From Deltaproteobacteria bacterium (GTDB lineage Bacteria; UBA10199; JACPAL01; JAHFST01): DNA of 64,000 nucleotides. Positions 7,188 through 15,548 of the stretch are shown piece after piece. The stretch spans positions 1 to 64,000 of the forward strand of contig JAHFST010000013.1 of assembly GCA_023265625.1 (NCBI GenBank), written 5' to 3'. Below the pieces are notes generated by a model. It made no database searches and was not told the DNA's origin. It was given only the letters and a program-made list of their open reading frames with translations. Position numbers and translations under genes: made by a program. Within the stretch, counting starts at the first letter, position 1. Each line of letters begins with the position of its first letter.

Positions 7188-10094
7188 ATGTCCCCTCCCA
7201 CCCTCTCTCCCGTAGATCTTCCGGTCGTTGAGCTCCCTTCCTTGGATAGTCAGGATGAACTTGTTGAATTTGTTATTAAATCACTCAAAGAAGCGGTGGT
7301 GTCAGCAGAGGTGAGGCTGCACAAAGGGACCATTCCCATTGTCAAAAATATTGATATTTCTCCGTCGCCCTTTGTGGATCTCTACGTGGATGTTGGTCCG
7401 GATCTCAAAACGGAGGAAGGAAGTTTCATCTATGCCCAAGCGGGAGTGAGCAACGGATTGTTTTCTCTCGACAATCCTATTTGGCTCAAGGGGTTTGCGT
7501 TTTGGGGTTGGTTGGACCCGATTACGCGGATTAAAACCGCCGGTCGTCCGGCGGTCATTTCCGATTTTTGTGGTGATTATTTTGATGTGGGGGATGAGTT
7601 GAAGGCCAGTCCGCTTGGCCCACTCTATCCGGAAGGGGAGCTCAAACCGGTGCCCCCGCTGGACATTTGGCGGGTATTTTCTGCACCGCGCGCGGCGGGG
7701 GAAAAAACATCTGAGACCGTTCAGGGTTTCTTGCAGATCTTGGATAAGATTGTCTTGCGGGCGAATATCTTTGCGCGTCCTGAACATCAATTTGGCGTCT
7801 GTACGGTCAATTCTTTCTCGCTGAGCACGGAGTTGTACCTCAATTTTCCCGATGCCCTGGAATTATTGCGGCAGACGAATTTTCATTCGATGTTTACGGC
7901 CATTGGGGCTGGGAGCGTGTCGTATGCAGAGAATGTAGACCTGACCCCCCTGGGAGATTTTTTTTCACCGAGAGGGACCTTGCAGCGGGCTAAGGTCAGC
8001 AATATTCGCGTTACGTTTGACCCGGCGCAACCTCGCTTGGCCTGTCCTATGCCCCTGATCTGCGATGTGATTGATGAAATGAACCGTTCCGCCCCCTCGG
8101 AACGGATGCATGTCAAACTATTTGGGATTGATTTTGCCGGGACAGTGGCGACCTCCCGGGGAAAAGCCGCTGTGACGATGCGTGGTGATTTGGCATTGAC
8201 CCTCGATGCACAAGGAAATTTTCAAGCCAAGATGAAGCAAGGGCAGGTCTCAGCGAAATTAGAGGCCCTGTCAGGACAAGGGGTTCATTTTCTGGTCAAT
8301 GGAGACGTGTTTGGCCGACTGAGTCCGATGGGCGAATTCACTTTGGATAAGGTGCAATTAAACCTCTCAGAGATGGGACTGGAGTTATCCGCTCCCATCA
8401 CCTTACCCGAACTTGTTGCCTCCGTCGGTTTGCAGGTCAGCCATGGTCGCTTGGACGTCGACTATGATCGTAACCGTTTGGTCGATAATCTTAGCATTGC
8501 CTGGAACAACGACCTTAAATTGGAGTCATGGCTACCGGAGGGATGGTCGCTTCAGAGTACAGGGGAAACGAACGGTAGTATCCGAATGTCCTATCGTCCC
8601 GATGGGCTGTTTTATCTCCCAGAGACCCTGGATATGTCACTCACCCTCAGTGGGGAACTCCATGAGGGTCATGGGGTCCCCATCGTCAAGGCGGACAATT
8701 TCTATCTCAGTGTTCAAGGTCTTGCGCCCGACTCTCTCTCGGGTGTTGACGAGCGAAAATTAAAAATCAGTTCATCGATGGAGTCCCTGCATACCCCCTG
8801 GGGGGACTTGGCCTGGGATCAAACGGGTCAATTTGAAGGTCTGTATCTCGACGGACTGGGCCGCGTCGGTTTTTGGCCGGAGCAATGGCGGAGCAGCGGG
8901 CAATGGACGGTGGACGGGATGGATCACGACCTGCGTCTTGCCGCAGGTTATTTTGTCAACTCGGACGGAACAGAAACCGTTTGGAATATATCTCTGGGGC
9001 CTGAGCAGTATCTTTCTGGTTTTACTGTGTCAGGCGAGCTGGATCTCACGGGCCATTTTTCAGAATGGCCCGGGTTGGCCCAATTAATTCAGAGCTGGCA
9101 GGTTCAAACTGCGCACCCATTGGAGCTAAGCTCGCAAACTCAGGTGTTGCTCCGAGGGGCGAGTTTATCGGGTGGTTATGATCCACTCGTGGGTCTTGAT
9201 CTGCAGGCCAACGCGGAGTCTCTCTTGGATAAAGGCCGGGGCGAACTAAAACTTTATCACGATCAAGATAGTCACGGTGATTTTCTCCAAACGGATTTTC
9301 AAGCGGATCTGAATCCAATTCACTTGGGCAAGTTGGAACTCAGAGGGACGCATGTTAAGGGGAATATCCATCTGCCGCCTACCCTGGCCGATTATGTGGC
9401 CTGGTTTCAGGGAGATAAATCTTGGACTAGCCCCTTTTGGCTTAATGCCACAACGGCGATGAGGGGGGCTCTTCAGGGGAATATGACACTTCGACCCCGG
9501 GGGCGTTGGGAGCTCGATGTGGCCAAGCGAGAATTAAACCTTCGCCTCGCGCCGGGAACAAGTCGCATGCAGGCCAAGGTGCGGATTGATCAAAAAGTCT
9601 TTCAGGCCTCGGGGGCATTGATGGGACGGGTTCTGGTCACCGATGGTGCCGATGGACCTTGGGTGAAACTCAGAAACATTGGTTTGGAAAATGGCAAGTT
9701 GTTGCTCCTGGGTGAAGAAGTTCAGACGTTGTTGGCCAATCATTTTACCATGTATTTAGAAAATCCGACGGGTTGGGATCTGGAGGATTTGCCCGATGTG
9801 GAGCGTGATATCCTAAATCTTGGACCCGGTCGTTTTAAAATAGACGGTGATTTTAATATGCCTGCCTGGACGGGGCTCCTCCCGCCAGAACGTCCGGTGA
9901 GTATCAAGGGGGCCGAATTTGTGCCGGCCTGGAAGGTGTTTCAAAAACTGCCGGTGAGTCTAAGGGGGGCTGGCAATTTATTGCGAACGATTCTCTACCA
10001 ACAGTATCGTTCAGATAAAAATGAACAGCGAAGACAGGAAAAAGCGCAACTCAAGCAGCGGCGCATCCAGGAGCGGGAAGGGAGGCTCAAATGA
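7188..10094 (+). CDS. Unknown 968-aa beta-rich protein
   Basis: Not recognised. The chain is mostly alternating polar and hydrophobic stretches of the kind seen in long beta-strand repeat proteins such as the AsmA/TamB/YhdP group, but no motif allows a firm assignment. No signal peptide or membrane segment is visible at the N-terminus. The C-terminus (last 35 residues) is a highly charged probable helix rich in Gln, Arg and Lys (QQYRSDKNEQRRQEKAQLKQ). The start ATG follows mutY by 21 bp. The stop overlaps the start of the next large gene (ATGA), so the two are very probably co-translated and may form one complex. Confidence 0.8.
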   Translation: MSPPTLSPVDLPVVELPSLDSQDELVEFVIKSLKEAVVSAEVRLHKGTIPIVKNIDISPSPFVDLYVDVGPDLKTEEGSFIYAQAGVSNGLFSLDNPIWLKGFAFWGWLDPITRIKTAGRPAVISDFCGDYFDVGDELKASPLGPLYPEGELKPVPPLDIWRVFSAPRAAGEKTSETVQGFLQILDKIVLRANIFARPEHQFGVCTVNSFSLSTELYLNFPDALELLRQTNFHSMFTAIGAGSVSYAENVDLTPLGDFFSPRGTLQRAKVSNIRVTFDPAQPRLACPMPLICDVIDEMNRSAPSERMHVKLFGIDFAGTVATSRGKAAVTMRGDLALTLDAQGNFQAKMKQGQVSAKLEALSGQGVHFLVNGDVFGRLSPMGEFTLDKVQLNLSEMGLELSAPITLPELVASVGLQVSHGRLDVDYDRNRLVDNLSIAWNNDLKLESWLPEGWSLQSTGETNGSIRMSYRPDGLFYLPETLDMSLTLSGELHEGHGVPIVKADNFYLSVQGLAPDSLSGVDERKLKISSSMESLHTPWGDLAWDQTGQFEGLYLDGLGRVGFWPEQWRSSGQWTVDGMDHDLRLAAGYFVNSDGTETVWNISLGPEQYLSGFTVSGELDLTGHFSEWPGLAQLIQSWQVQTAHPLELSSQTQVLLRGASLSGGYDPLVGLDLQANAESLLDKGRGELKLYHDQDSHGDFLQTDFQADLNPIHLGKLELRGTHVKGNIHLPPTLADYVAWFQGDKSWTSPFWLNATTAMRGALQGNMTLRPRGRWELDVAKRELNLRLAPGTSRMQAKVRIDQKVFQASGALMGRVLVTDGADGPWVKLRNIGLENGKLLLLGEEVQTLLANHFTMYLENPTGWDLEDLPDVERDILNLGPGRFKIDGDFNMPAWTGLLPPERPVSIKGAEFVPAWKVFQKLPVSLRGAGNLLRTILYQQYRSDKNEQRRQEKAQLKQRRIQEREGRLK

Positions 10095-12376
10095 GTTGCC
10101 GACCCGTCAGTGCCTCCGAAGCCAACTCATTGGGAATGCCGTTGGAAGAACGGCCTGAAGAACCTAACCAAGTCACCCCGGAGACTTTTTATATTTGTGA
10201 TGCGCCCGTTGGAATTGTTTCCAGGCGCGCTGGGTGGCGCCCACATCCCGTCTTGGCTGCCGGTCCTCCCACATTATCTCCGCCTCAGCCAAACCTTCCC
10301 CCGGCCGTGCATCCCATGGCGCAATTGTTGCGGGCATTCTTTATCCAGACGGGGCATTTTTCACTCGACCTGAAACTTTCTTTGGCCGTCTATGGGTTTC
10401 AGCCCGCAGGAAAAAGTAAATACCAGCTCGAGATGAAGTTGGGTGACGATGGCAAGATAGAAAAAATTTATCTGGAGAGTCATCCCGATTACCTCCCCGC
10501 GGAATTAAAGATAAAAGGTTTGCCCGATCTCAAGATTGAAATGGTGCAACTGCGTCCTGACGGCCGGCTCATTGCCAAGGTCCGTGCGTTTGGGCATCCC
10601 CTGGTTCCAGAAATCTTGGAGGCCTTTTTAAAGAAATTTGAAATCGGTCCGGATGACTTGGCCAAGGTGGGAACTCGCCCGGGGATCTTGCCACCGTATC
10701 CGTGGCAACTATTGGACCTGATGCTGATGAAATTCTCCTCGGGATCCAATGCGGGTAAGGCGCCGGATACCGGTTTGGCGTTGGACAAGATTCGGTTTGA
10801 TCTGACCGACTCCGAGATCAAGATGGAAATGGCGATGGAGTCGAAGGATATAAAATTTTCCGATGGGCCGCTCAAGGGGATGTATTTTCAAAGTTATGAC
10901 CTGCCTGTTGGGGAAAAAAATCGTCTGGAAATTTCCGGACCGTTGGCTGCACCGCAAGTGGGCAAACGCGGGCCTGTCTTGACCTTATGGGGCGGAAAGA
11001 CCATTGGGATAGATACCCCGCGCGGGGCGGTGGAACTGTCGTTGTCGCCCAGTGATCAACCCATTGAATTCGAATTGGCCCTAGACCCGCCCGGAGGTGT
11101 TGGTTCCTTGCCGCCCGCCCTGTGGTTGTTGCCGTATAAAAATGACGGGGCGATAATCCGCACCATTCCTCATGCGGAGGATTTTCCCGAACTTGCCTTG
11201 GAGCTGACCGGTGGGGTGATGGCGGAGGGTCTGGGATTTCGAGTGTGGGAGAGCGGGCCCAAGGTCGTTTGGCACAGGCTGGCCGCTCATCAAGTGCATT
11301 TTGCCGGTTTGGGGTCCGATCTGAAGACTAACGCCCCTTCGAGCGTGGCCCTCACCGACGGATTTTTTGCAATCTATCAGGGACGTCCCAATTTGCAGAC
11401 CCACATTGAAGGGGAGGCGAAGGGCGCGATCATGTATCGTCCCGCGAAACAACCGGAAGAGTTACGCCAACAAGTGTTGGGTACCCTCAATTTTAATGTG
11501 CTCAAGGGTTCTGCCCAATTGACTAGTTCGCAACGTGCCAATGGAGATTATGTGACCAGTCTGGATGGAAACCTGTTTAGTGAGATCCCGGAAATGGGAC
11601 TGCGGGTCCATAACCCAAAATTGGGATCGGTCCGGGTCGTCATGAAGGACGCCACGATGCGGGGGGTGGGGCAGTTGGATGTCAACGTGACGCAAGGGGT
11701 TGTCAAGTGGTTGGGCAAAGACAAGGTGGGGTTGAGGGTGGAGGCCCATGGCGGTAATATTGAGTTCATCCAGGATCCGACGAAGGTGAATCCAAAACTG
11801 AAGGCCCAGTTGGGAGCCCGATTGGCGAATGGGGTCGTTTCCAAGATGTTTTTAGAAGCCAAACTCATTGCCTTTGCGACGCAGGAACTGGAACTTTCGG
11901 GTGTCAAGAAGGTGAATGGGGTGCCTATGTTGGAGATTACCAATGGTAACTTCAGCGAGGTGGAAACCCGTGCCGACCTCTGGGGGAGGCTCTTTTTGCA
12001 TGCAATGGGCATCGTTTACCCGGTGGAGGTAAAATATAAAAATCGTATGAAAGACGCCTTGATCAAGGTGGGTTTGTTAATTGACAACACGGTCGACGGG
12101 GTGAGGCAGATCAACATCTCCCGCATTTTTTTGCAGGGAGAAGAATCCGCCGACAGCCTGTATGGCAGTGACGCCAGCCTGTGCGGATTTCGCAGGCAGC
12201 ATTTCGAGGCCTTTGTGGATACCCTCTCGTTTGGCGATGAAGGCCCGGTCCATGTTCAACTGACCGATCCAAATGAATTCCCATTGATCGATGGGGTGCG
12301 GCCGCATTTTCATATTTTTCTAAAAGACCCGGCCGGTGGGTGTACGGCGATCGGGGAACGCCCGCACAGACACTAG
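10091..12376 (+). CDS. Unknown 761-aa beta-rich protein, coupled to the preceding gene
   Basis: Not recognised. Its ATG overlaps the stop of the 968-aa gene by 4 bp. After a proline-rich N-terminal segment (residues about 20-75) the chain is dominated by predicted beta-strands with recurrent VRVVMKD, LDVNVTQG and LRVEAHGG-like strands, similar in style to its partner. Three cysteines are near the ends. No signal peptide, membrane helix or catalytic motif is evident. The stop TAG (12374-12376) overlaps the stop of the convergent gene by 3 bp. Size, style and coupling suggest a two-component structural or lipid-handling assembly, but that is inference. Confidence 0.8.
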   Translation: MSCRPVSASEANSLGMPLEERPEEPNQVTPETFYICDAPVGIVSRRAGWRPHPVLAAGPPTLSPPQPNLPPAVHPMAQLLRAFFIQTGHFSLDLKLSLAVYGFQPAGKSKYQLEMKLGDDGKIEKIYLESHPDYLPAELKIKGLPDLKIEMVQLRPDGRLIAKVRAFGHPLVPEILEAFLKKFEIGPDDLAKVGTRPGILPPYPWQLLDLMLMKFSSGSNAGKAPDTGLALDKIRFDLTDSEIKMEMAMESKDIKFSDGPLKGMYFQSYDLPVGEKNRLEISGPLAAPQVGKRGPVLTLWGGKTIGIDTPRGAVELSLSPSDQPIEFELALDPPGGVGSLPPALWLLPYKNDGAIIRTIPHAEDFPELALELTGGVMAEGLGFRVWESGPKVVWHRLAAHQVHFAGLGSDLKTNAPSSVALTDGFFAIYQGRPNLQTHIEGEAKGAIMYRPAKQPEELRQQVLGTLNFNVLKGSAQLTSSQRANGDYVTSLDGNLFSEIPEMGLRVHNPKLGSVRVVMKDATMRGVGQLDVNVTQGVVKWLGKDKVGLRVEAHGGNIEFIQDPTKVNPKLKAQLGARLANGVVSKMFLEAKLIAFATQELELSGVKKVNGVPMLEITNGNFSEVETRADLWGRLFLHAMGIVYPVEVKYKNRMKDALIKVGLLIDNTVDGVRQINISRIFLQGEESADSLYGSDASLCGFRRQHFEAFVDTLSFGDEGPVHVQLTDPNEFPLIDGVRPHFHIFLKDPAGGCTAIGERPHRH

Positions 12377-12948
12377 AAGAAACCCTTGATTCCGGCCATC
12401 GGTGTCCATATCCCCTTGAATGAGGCGCCGGAATCTTGATCGGGTTGTTGGGACCAGTGGGCCGTCAAAGAGAAGCGGAGCGGATCGATAAATAAGACCA
12501 CCGGACCAACCATGCGTGCGCTGCAATCCGTCTGTCGGCAATCATACTCCATCAAGGGGTATTGGTAGAGGGCTCCAAACAGGGCGCCCAATGAATAGGC
12601 GGTAGTGCGCCCTTGTACCTCTTCATTGCCGAAGGCAGGCCCCGCATAAATCTCAAAACTTCCCTGCGCCAGGCTGTAGCGATAAGTTAAATCGACCTCG
12701 TTTGTCTGTCTCACCCCCTGATAGCTATGTGTGAATCCCAACCCAATCCCATGACCGGTTAGGATGTTGGTGTCTTGCAAAAATGGGGATTCCTTTAAGA
12801 AATAGAGATCAAGTTGGAGATGAAATCCGGTGGGGTGGTCACCAGAATCCCGCAGATTGACCCCTTGCGCGACTCCTCCACGGAAGCCAATCACAAGATG
12901 GGTCTGATCGTCCTGTCCTCCAGCATCAGTTTTTCCCACCTCTCCCAT
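12373..12948 (-). CDS. Hypothetical protein, possible small beta-barrel
   Basis: About 191 aa, not recognised. Alternating hydrophobic strands with many Gly, Tyr and Phe residues and a terminal phenylalanine (GIKGFF) resemble an outer-membrane barrel, but no signal peptide is seen from this start. I chose ATG 12948 with an upstream AGGGAGG. The open frame extends back to 13266 but would then run into the palindrome and tmRNA. A Cys-rich loop (YDCRQTDCSARM) is present. It is convergent with the 761-aa gene. Confidence 0.6.
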   Translation of the reverse strand: MGEVGKTDAGGQDDQTHLVIGFRGGVAQGVNLRDSGDHPTGFHLQLDLYFLKESPFLQDTNILTGHGIGLGFTHSYQGVRQTNEVDLTYRYSLAQGSFEIYAGPAFGNEEVQGRTTAYSLGALFGALYQYPLMEYDCRQTDCSARMVGPVVLFIDPLRFSLTAHWSQQPDQDSGASFKGIWTPMAGIKGFF

Positions 12949-13078
12949 CACACCCCTCCCTGACCCCTTCTCGGCAAGAGGTTGAAGATGTTGTGTCCTA
13001 ATATTAAAAATAGTATAAAATCTGTCGTTTGGGGTATGGATCGCTGAGTTGGCGGGTTTAGATCTTTGATAACAGAAT

Positions 13079-13186
13079 GGGGGAAATTTCGAGATTGGTT
13101 CAGCTGCAAGGCGCCCGACTGAGGCGTACTTTCTGTACGCCGAAGGAGGGCAACGCCGCAGATGGACCAAGATCGGAATTTCCCCC
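13079..13186. repeat. 108-bp imperfect palindrome abutting the ssrA 5' end
   Basis: The left arm at 13079-13107 and right arm at 13158-13186 (29 nt each, about 23 positions matching) begin GGGGGAAATT and end AATTTCCCCC. The interior carries a perfect 7-bp hairpin (ggcgtac/gtacgcc). The right arm ends on the base before tmRNA nucleotide 1. Layout is that of a REP/MITE-like element; no ORF is convincing inside it. Confidence 0.75.
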
Positions 13187-13527
13187 GGGGGCGAAAAGGT
13201 TTCGACGGATGTTGGCAGTGACAGGTCGCAGGCCGAGGACGCCGGTCGCTCGTAAAACACTGGCACAAATGAAGTGACGCAGACTATGCGTTGGCTGCCT
13301 AAATAGGCAACCCGTCTTACCCCGGACTCCCACTACGGGGCTAAGACGCCATTGGTGGGATGGTTGTTTGACCGTGTCTCTGGATCAAACGGCGAGAAAA
13401 CTCAGGGGCTGGTCCCTGGAAACCCGGTCTTGAAGGTCCTCCAGGGATGAGAACAAAATCAAGACTAAGCCTGTAGCGGCAGTCGCCTTAAAACGTTCGG
13501 ACCCCGGTTCGATTCCGGGCGCCTCCA
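13187..13527 (+). ncRNA. ssrA: tmRNA (transfer-messenger RNA)
   Basis: Trans-translation RNA rescuing stalled ribosomes. The 5' acceptor strand GGGGGCG pairs with CGCCTCC at the 3' end, followed by discriminator A and no encoded CCA. Hallmarks are GGTTTCGACGG near the 5' end, GGTCGCAGGCC, CTCGTAAAACACTGG, and the T arm CGGTTCGATTCCGGG at 13505-13519. After AAGTGAC the resume codon GCA opens a tag reading ADYALAA followed by TAA. That is short but keeps the YALAA degradation end. The partner SmpB is not in the window. Confidence 0.95.
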
Positions 13528-13546
13528 TTTATGCGGGGAGAGATCC
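13504..13546. repeat. Left boundary repeat (attL-like) of the ssrA island
   Basis: 43-bp segment covering the tmRNA T arm, the 3' end and the first part of the downstream hairpin. It recurs at 16444-16485 with a single 1-base difference. Confidence 0.85.
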
Positions 13547-13560
13547 AGCTCTCTCCCCGC
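13533..13560 (+). terminator. Stem-loop after ssrA
   Basis: Perfect 10-bp stem gcggggagag/ctctccccgc with an 8-nt loop directly after the tmRNA 3' end. There is no U-run, so it may serve as a processing or termination structure. Confidence 0.55.
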
Positions 13561-13901
13561 ACCCCTCATCGAGTAATCGCGATCTCATCGTTCGCTCCGC
13601 TTGTCTGACTGGAGCAAGTCCAGCCAGACAATGCTCGCTCACTTTGTACCTCCTCTCGGTGCCGAAAGCTTCCTGGTAGAAACAGCGCAGTAATTTCATG
13701 AATGTGGGTGGGATGGAAGATTGAGATCTCGATCACTTGGGTTCAAAGGGTCGGCGAGACAGTGTATTAGTCCGTTCTCTGTAACATGAGTATAGTAAGG
13801 CCTTGACCCCTTTTTGACTTTTTGTTATTCAAGGCTCAGGGTTTTTGTGGTGAGGAAATATGCCTCATTTTAAGAGAACGAGGCGCCTGGATCAATAATA
13901 A
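13561..13901. other. Gene-free left part of the ssrA island
   Basis: No supportable gene. A 24-bp stretch at 13787-13810 (starting TGAGTATAGTAAGG) recurs at 16549-16572 just outside the right boundary with two mismatches. The duplication at the island ends is therefore larger than the 43-bp core or has been interrupted. Confidence 0.6.
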
Positions 13902-14195
13902 ATGAAACAGCTCTTAAGTCAGCCCCGTAGGGCATTTGGAATATTCATCATTTGGGTTTCCATTCACACAACGCTGTTATTGGTTTTTTCTGAGTACCCT
14001 ATCAGGATGTGGCACAATACCAGTTACGGCAACATGGCACGTCTATATGGCTCCGATACTGACTACAATGAATTTTGGCCGTTAACGGATTTTAATATCA
14101 AATACTATGACCTGAACGAATTTGTATTTTATATAATCACGCCCCTTCTAATATACACGGCAGTGAATCTTATCAGAACGAAACCAAAATCGTAG
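13902..14195 (+). CDS. Small hypothetical membrane protein
   Basis: 97 aa, not recognised. Two hydrophobic segments (about residues 12-30, FGIFIIWVSIHTTLLLVF, and 72-90, VFYIITPLLIYTAVNLI) flank a polar, Tyr- and Asn-rich loop of about 40 residues, giving a likely two-helix inner-membrane hairpin. It lies inside the ssrA island upstream of the toxin-antitoxin genes. There is no strong ribosome-binding site, so expression is uncertain. Confidence 0.5.
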   Translation: MKQLLSQPRRAFGIFIIWVSIHTTLLLVFSEYPIRMWHNTSYGNMARLYGSDTDYNEFWPLTDFNIKYYDLNEFVFYIITPLLIYTAVNLIRTKPKS

Positions 14196-14203
14196 TCACC
14201 CAG

Positions 14204-14233
14204 AAAACTTACGGGACGTTCTACACTAAGTCA
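14204..14233. repeat. 30-bp dispersed repeat, copy 1
   Basis: Matches 18017-18046 with one mismatch. Core ACTTACGGGACGTTCTACAC. A shorter related stretch (GGGGACGTTCTCCACTA) is at 42317-42333. Reminiscent of ends of transposon or REP-like repeats. Confidence 0.75.
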
Positions 14234-14257
14234 ACTAACTCCACTGCCGTTGTGTAA

Positions 14258-14462
14258 AGATTTCAGCCTATCAACAGTGTTGCCGGCGGTCTTTCACGAT
14301 CCTCACTGTATGCGCGAATTTTGCAAGGTTTGTGGCCCAAGCCCGTGAGTTTGGGAGCGCGAGCTGTTGGCTGGCCCTCAAATGAAGTGGCGGTAATTTT
14401 CGCTCGTGTTGCCGGGAAAGCCAAGGATGAGGTCCGTCAGCTTGTGGCGGATCTAGAAACCG
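14258..14462 (+). pseudogene. AlpA-family phage-type regulator remnant
   Basis: The frame encodes GLSRSSLYARILQGLWPKPVSLGARAVGWPSNEV and a helical tail ending near VADLETAR, which matches the helix-turn-helix core of AlpA-type excisionase/regulators of integrative elements. No start codon or N-terminal strand precedes it (TAA at 14255). The frame then runs into unrelated sequence and stops at 14539. It is a decayed piece of the island's regulatory module. Confidence 0.7.
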
Positions 14463-14651
14463 CTCGAGAGGTTAAAGGATGTATTGGGTGGCGAGCCGGT
14501 GTTCAAGGGAACGCGGGTTCCTGTCCAAGCACTTTTTGACTATCTAGAATCCGACCATCGACTTGAAGAGTTTTTGGACGATTTTCCCACGGTCAGCCGT
14601 GAACGAGCCATCGGTGTCCTTGAATTTTCCAAACAGACGGACTTGTCCTGA
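14457..14651 (+). pseudogene. DUF433 protein remnant
   Basis: A second frame reads ERLKDVLGGEPVFKGTRVPVQ, then a helical part with EEFLDDFPTVSRERAIGVLEF, and ends at TGA 14649-14651. This is the core of DUF433, a small HTH-like antitoxin-associated family. The usual N-terminus is missing (TAG at 14454) and it abuts the AlpA relic in another frame, so it is a truncated leftover rather than a working gene. Confidence 0.7.
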
Positions 14652-14708
14652 CAGGGTCAATGGCCGACAATTCGGTTTTAATTGCCTAAATTGGAGTTAT
14701 TTATAAAT

Positions 14709-14733
14709 AAAATGGACATATTATGTCCATTTT
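14709..14733. promoter_or_regulatory. Operator-promoter of the ssrA-island abiE operon
   Basis: A perfect 12-bp inverted repeat with a 1-base centre (aaaatggacata/tatgtccatttt) overlaps a -35-like TGGACA (14713-14718). A -10-like TATGTT follows at 14737. The GTG start at 14754 is only about 10 bp past it, so the message would be nearly leaderless. AbiEi proteins are known to autorepress through inverted repeats. Confidence 0.7.
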
Positions 14734-14753
14734 TGTTATGTTAAGATCTAATT

Positions 14754-15548
14754 GTGAAGCCTCATACCGTCAGTGAGTTCGTGGATCACCTGCAAAAGCG
14801 CGCGCGTTATACGTTCACCCGGACGGAGGTGGACGAGGTGTTGAATTTGGAACAGGCGGCGTTGACCAAGGGATTGCAACGTTTGCAACGGGCGGGACGG
14901 ATTCAAATGATTCGGCGCGGATTTTACGTCATTGTGCCGCTGGAATACGCAATAGGCGGTATCATTCCACCGGATTGGTTTATCGACGACCTTATGAAGT
15001 TTTTGGAACAGCCCTATTATGTGGGCGTGCTCACGGCGGCGGCGTTGCACGGCGCGAGCCATCAGCAACCGCAGGAATATCAGGTGGTGGTAGCGCTGCC
15101 GGAGCGTGCCATCAGCATGCCAAATCTGCGCATTCGATTTTTTCTAAAAAAAAGCATGGCGCAAGCGCCGGTGGAACAAGTGAAAGCTTACACAGGGTTT
15201 TTGCCGGTTTCGACATCGGCTGTGACAGCACTCGATCTGGTGCGTTTTGCACCGGCCATCGGCGGACTTGACGTGGTACTAACCGTACTGGAAGAATTGG
15301 TGGAGAAAATGACCGCGGAGGATTTATTGAAAGCCGCCCAGCAAGAATCTGAGCGCAGTCAAGTACAGCGTCTCGGTTGGTTGCTGGAACGGACAAAGGG
15401 CCGCAAACTTGCGGAGGGGTTGGCGCAGTGGCTGGTCAAGCAGAAGCCGACGAAGATACCGCTGAATGTGAGTGCCCCAATAGGTGGTAGTAAGAAAGAC
15501 TCGCGCTGGCAGGTGATTGTGAACGCCAAACCACAGAGTGAAATATGA
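14754..15548 (+). CDS. abiEi: AbiEi-type antitoxin (type IV TA)
   Basis: 264-aa protein of the AbiEi antitoxin/transcriptional regulator family. An N-terminal winged HTH (residues about 1-60: TRTEVDEVLNLEQAALTKGLQRLQRAGRIQ, RRGFYVIVP) is followed by the antitoxin domain with VGVLTAAALHGASHQQP and a VTALDLVRFAPAIGGLD segment. It is the first gene of a two-gene operon and overlaps the toxin gene by 4 bp (ATGA). The palindromic operator lies just upstream. It should counteract the nucleotidyltransferase toxin and repress the operon. GTG start. Confidence 0.88.
   Translation: MKPHTVSEFVDHLQKRARYTFTRTEVDEVLNLEQAALTKGLQRLQRAGRIQMIRRGFYVIVPLEYAIGGIIPPDWFIDDLMKFLEQPYYVGVLTAAALHGASHQQPQEYQVVVALPERAISMPNLRIRFFLKKSMAQAPVEQVKAYTGFLPVSTSAVTALDLVRFAPAIGGLDVVLTVLEELVEKMTAEDLLKAAQQESERSQVQRLGWLLERTKGRKLAEGLAQWLVKQKPTKIPLNVSAPIGGSKKDSRWQVIVNAKPQSEI

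Noticed and set aside
12949-13266. N-terminal extension of the protein ending at 12373
   Set aside because: It would run through the palindrome into tmRNA, with a Pro- and Ser-rich sequence unlike the rest. The ATG at 12948 with AGGGAGG is the better start.
13077-13277. Open reading frame of 66 codons on the plus strand over the palindrome and the start of ssrA
   Set aside because: It overlaps the tmRNA and the palindrome; the reading frame is a by-product of structured RNA-type sequence.
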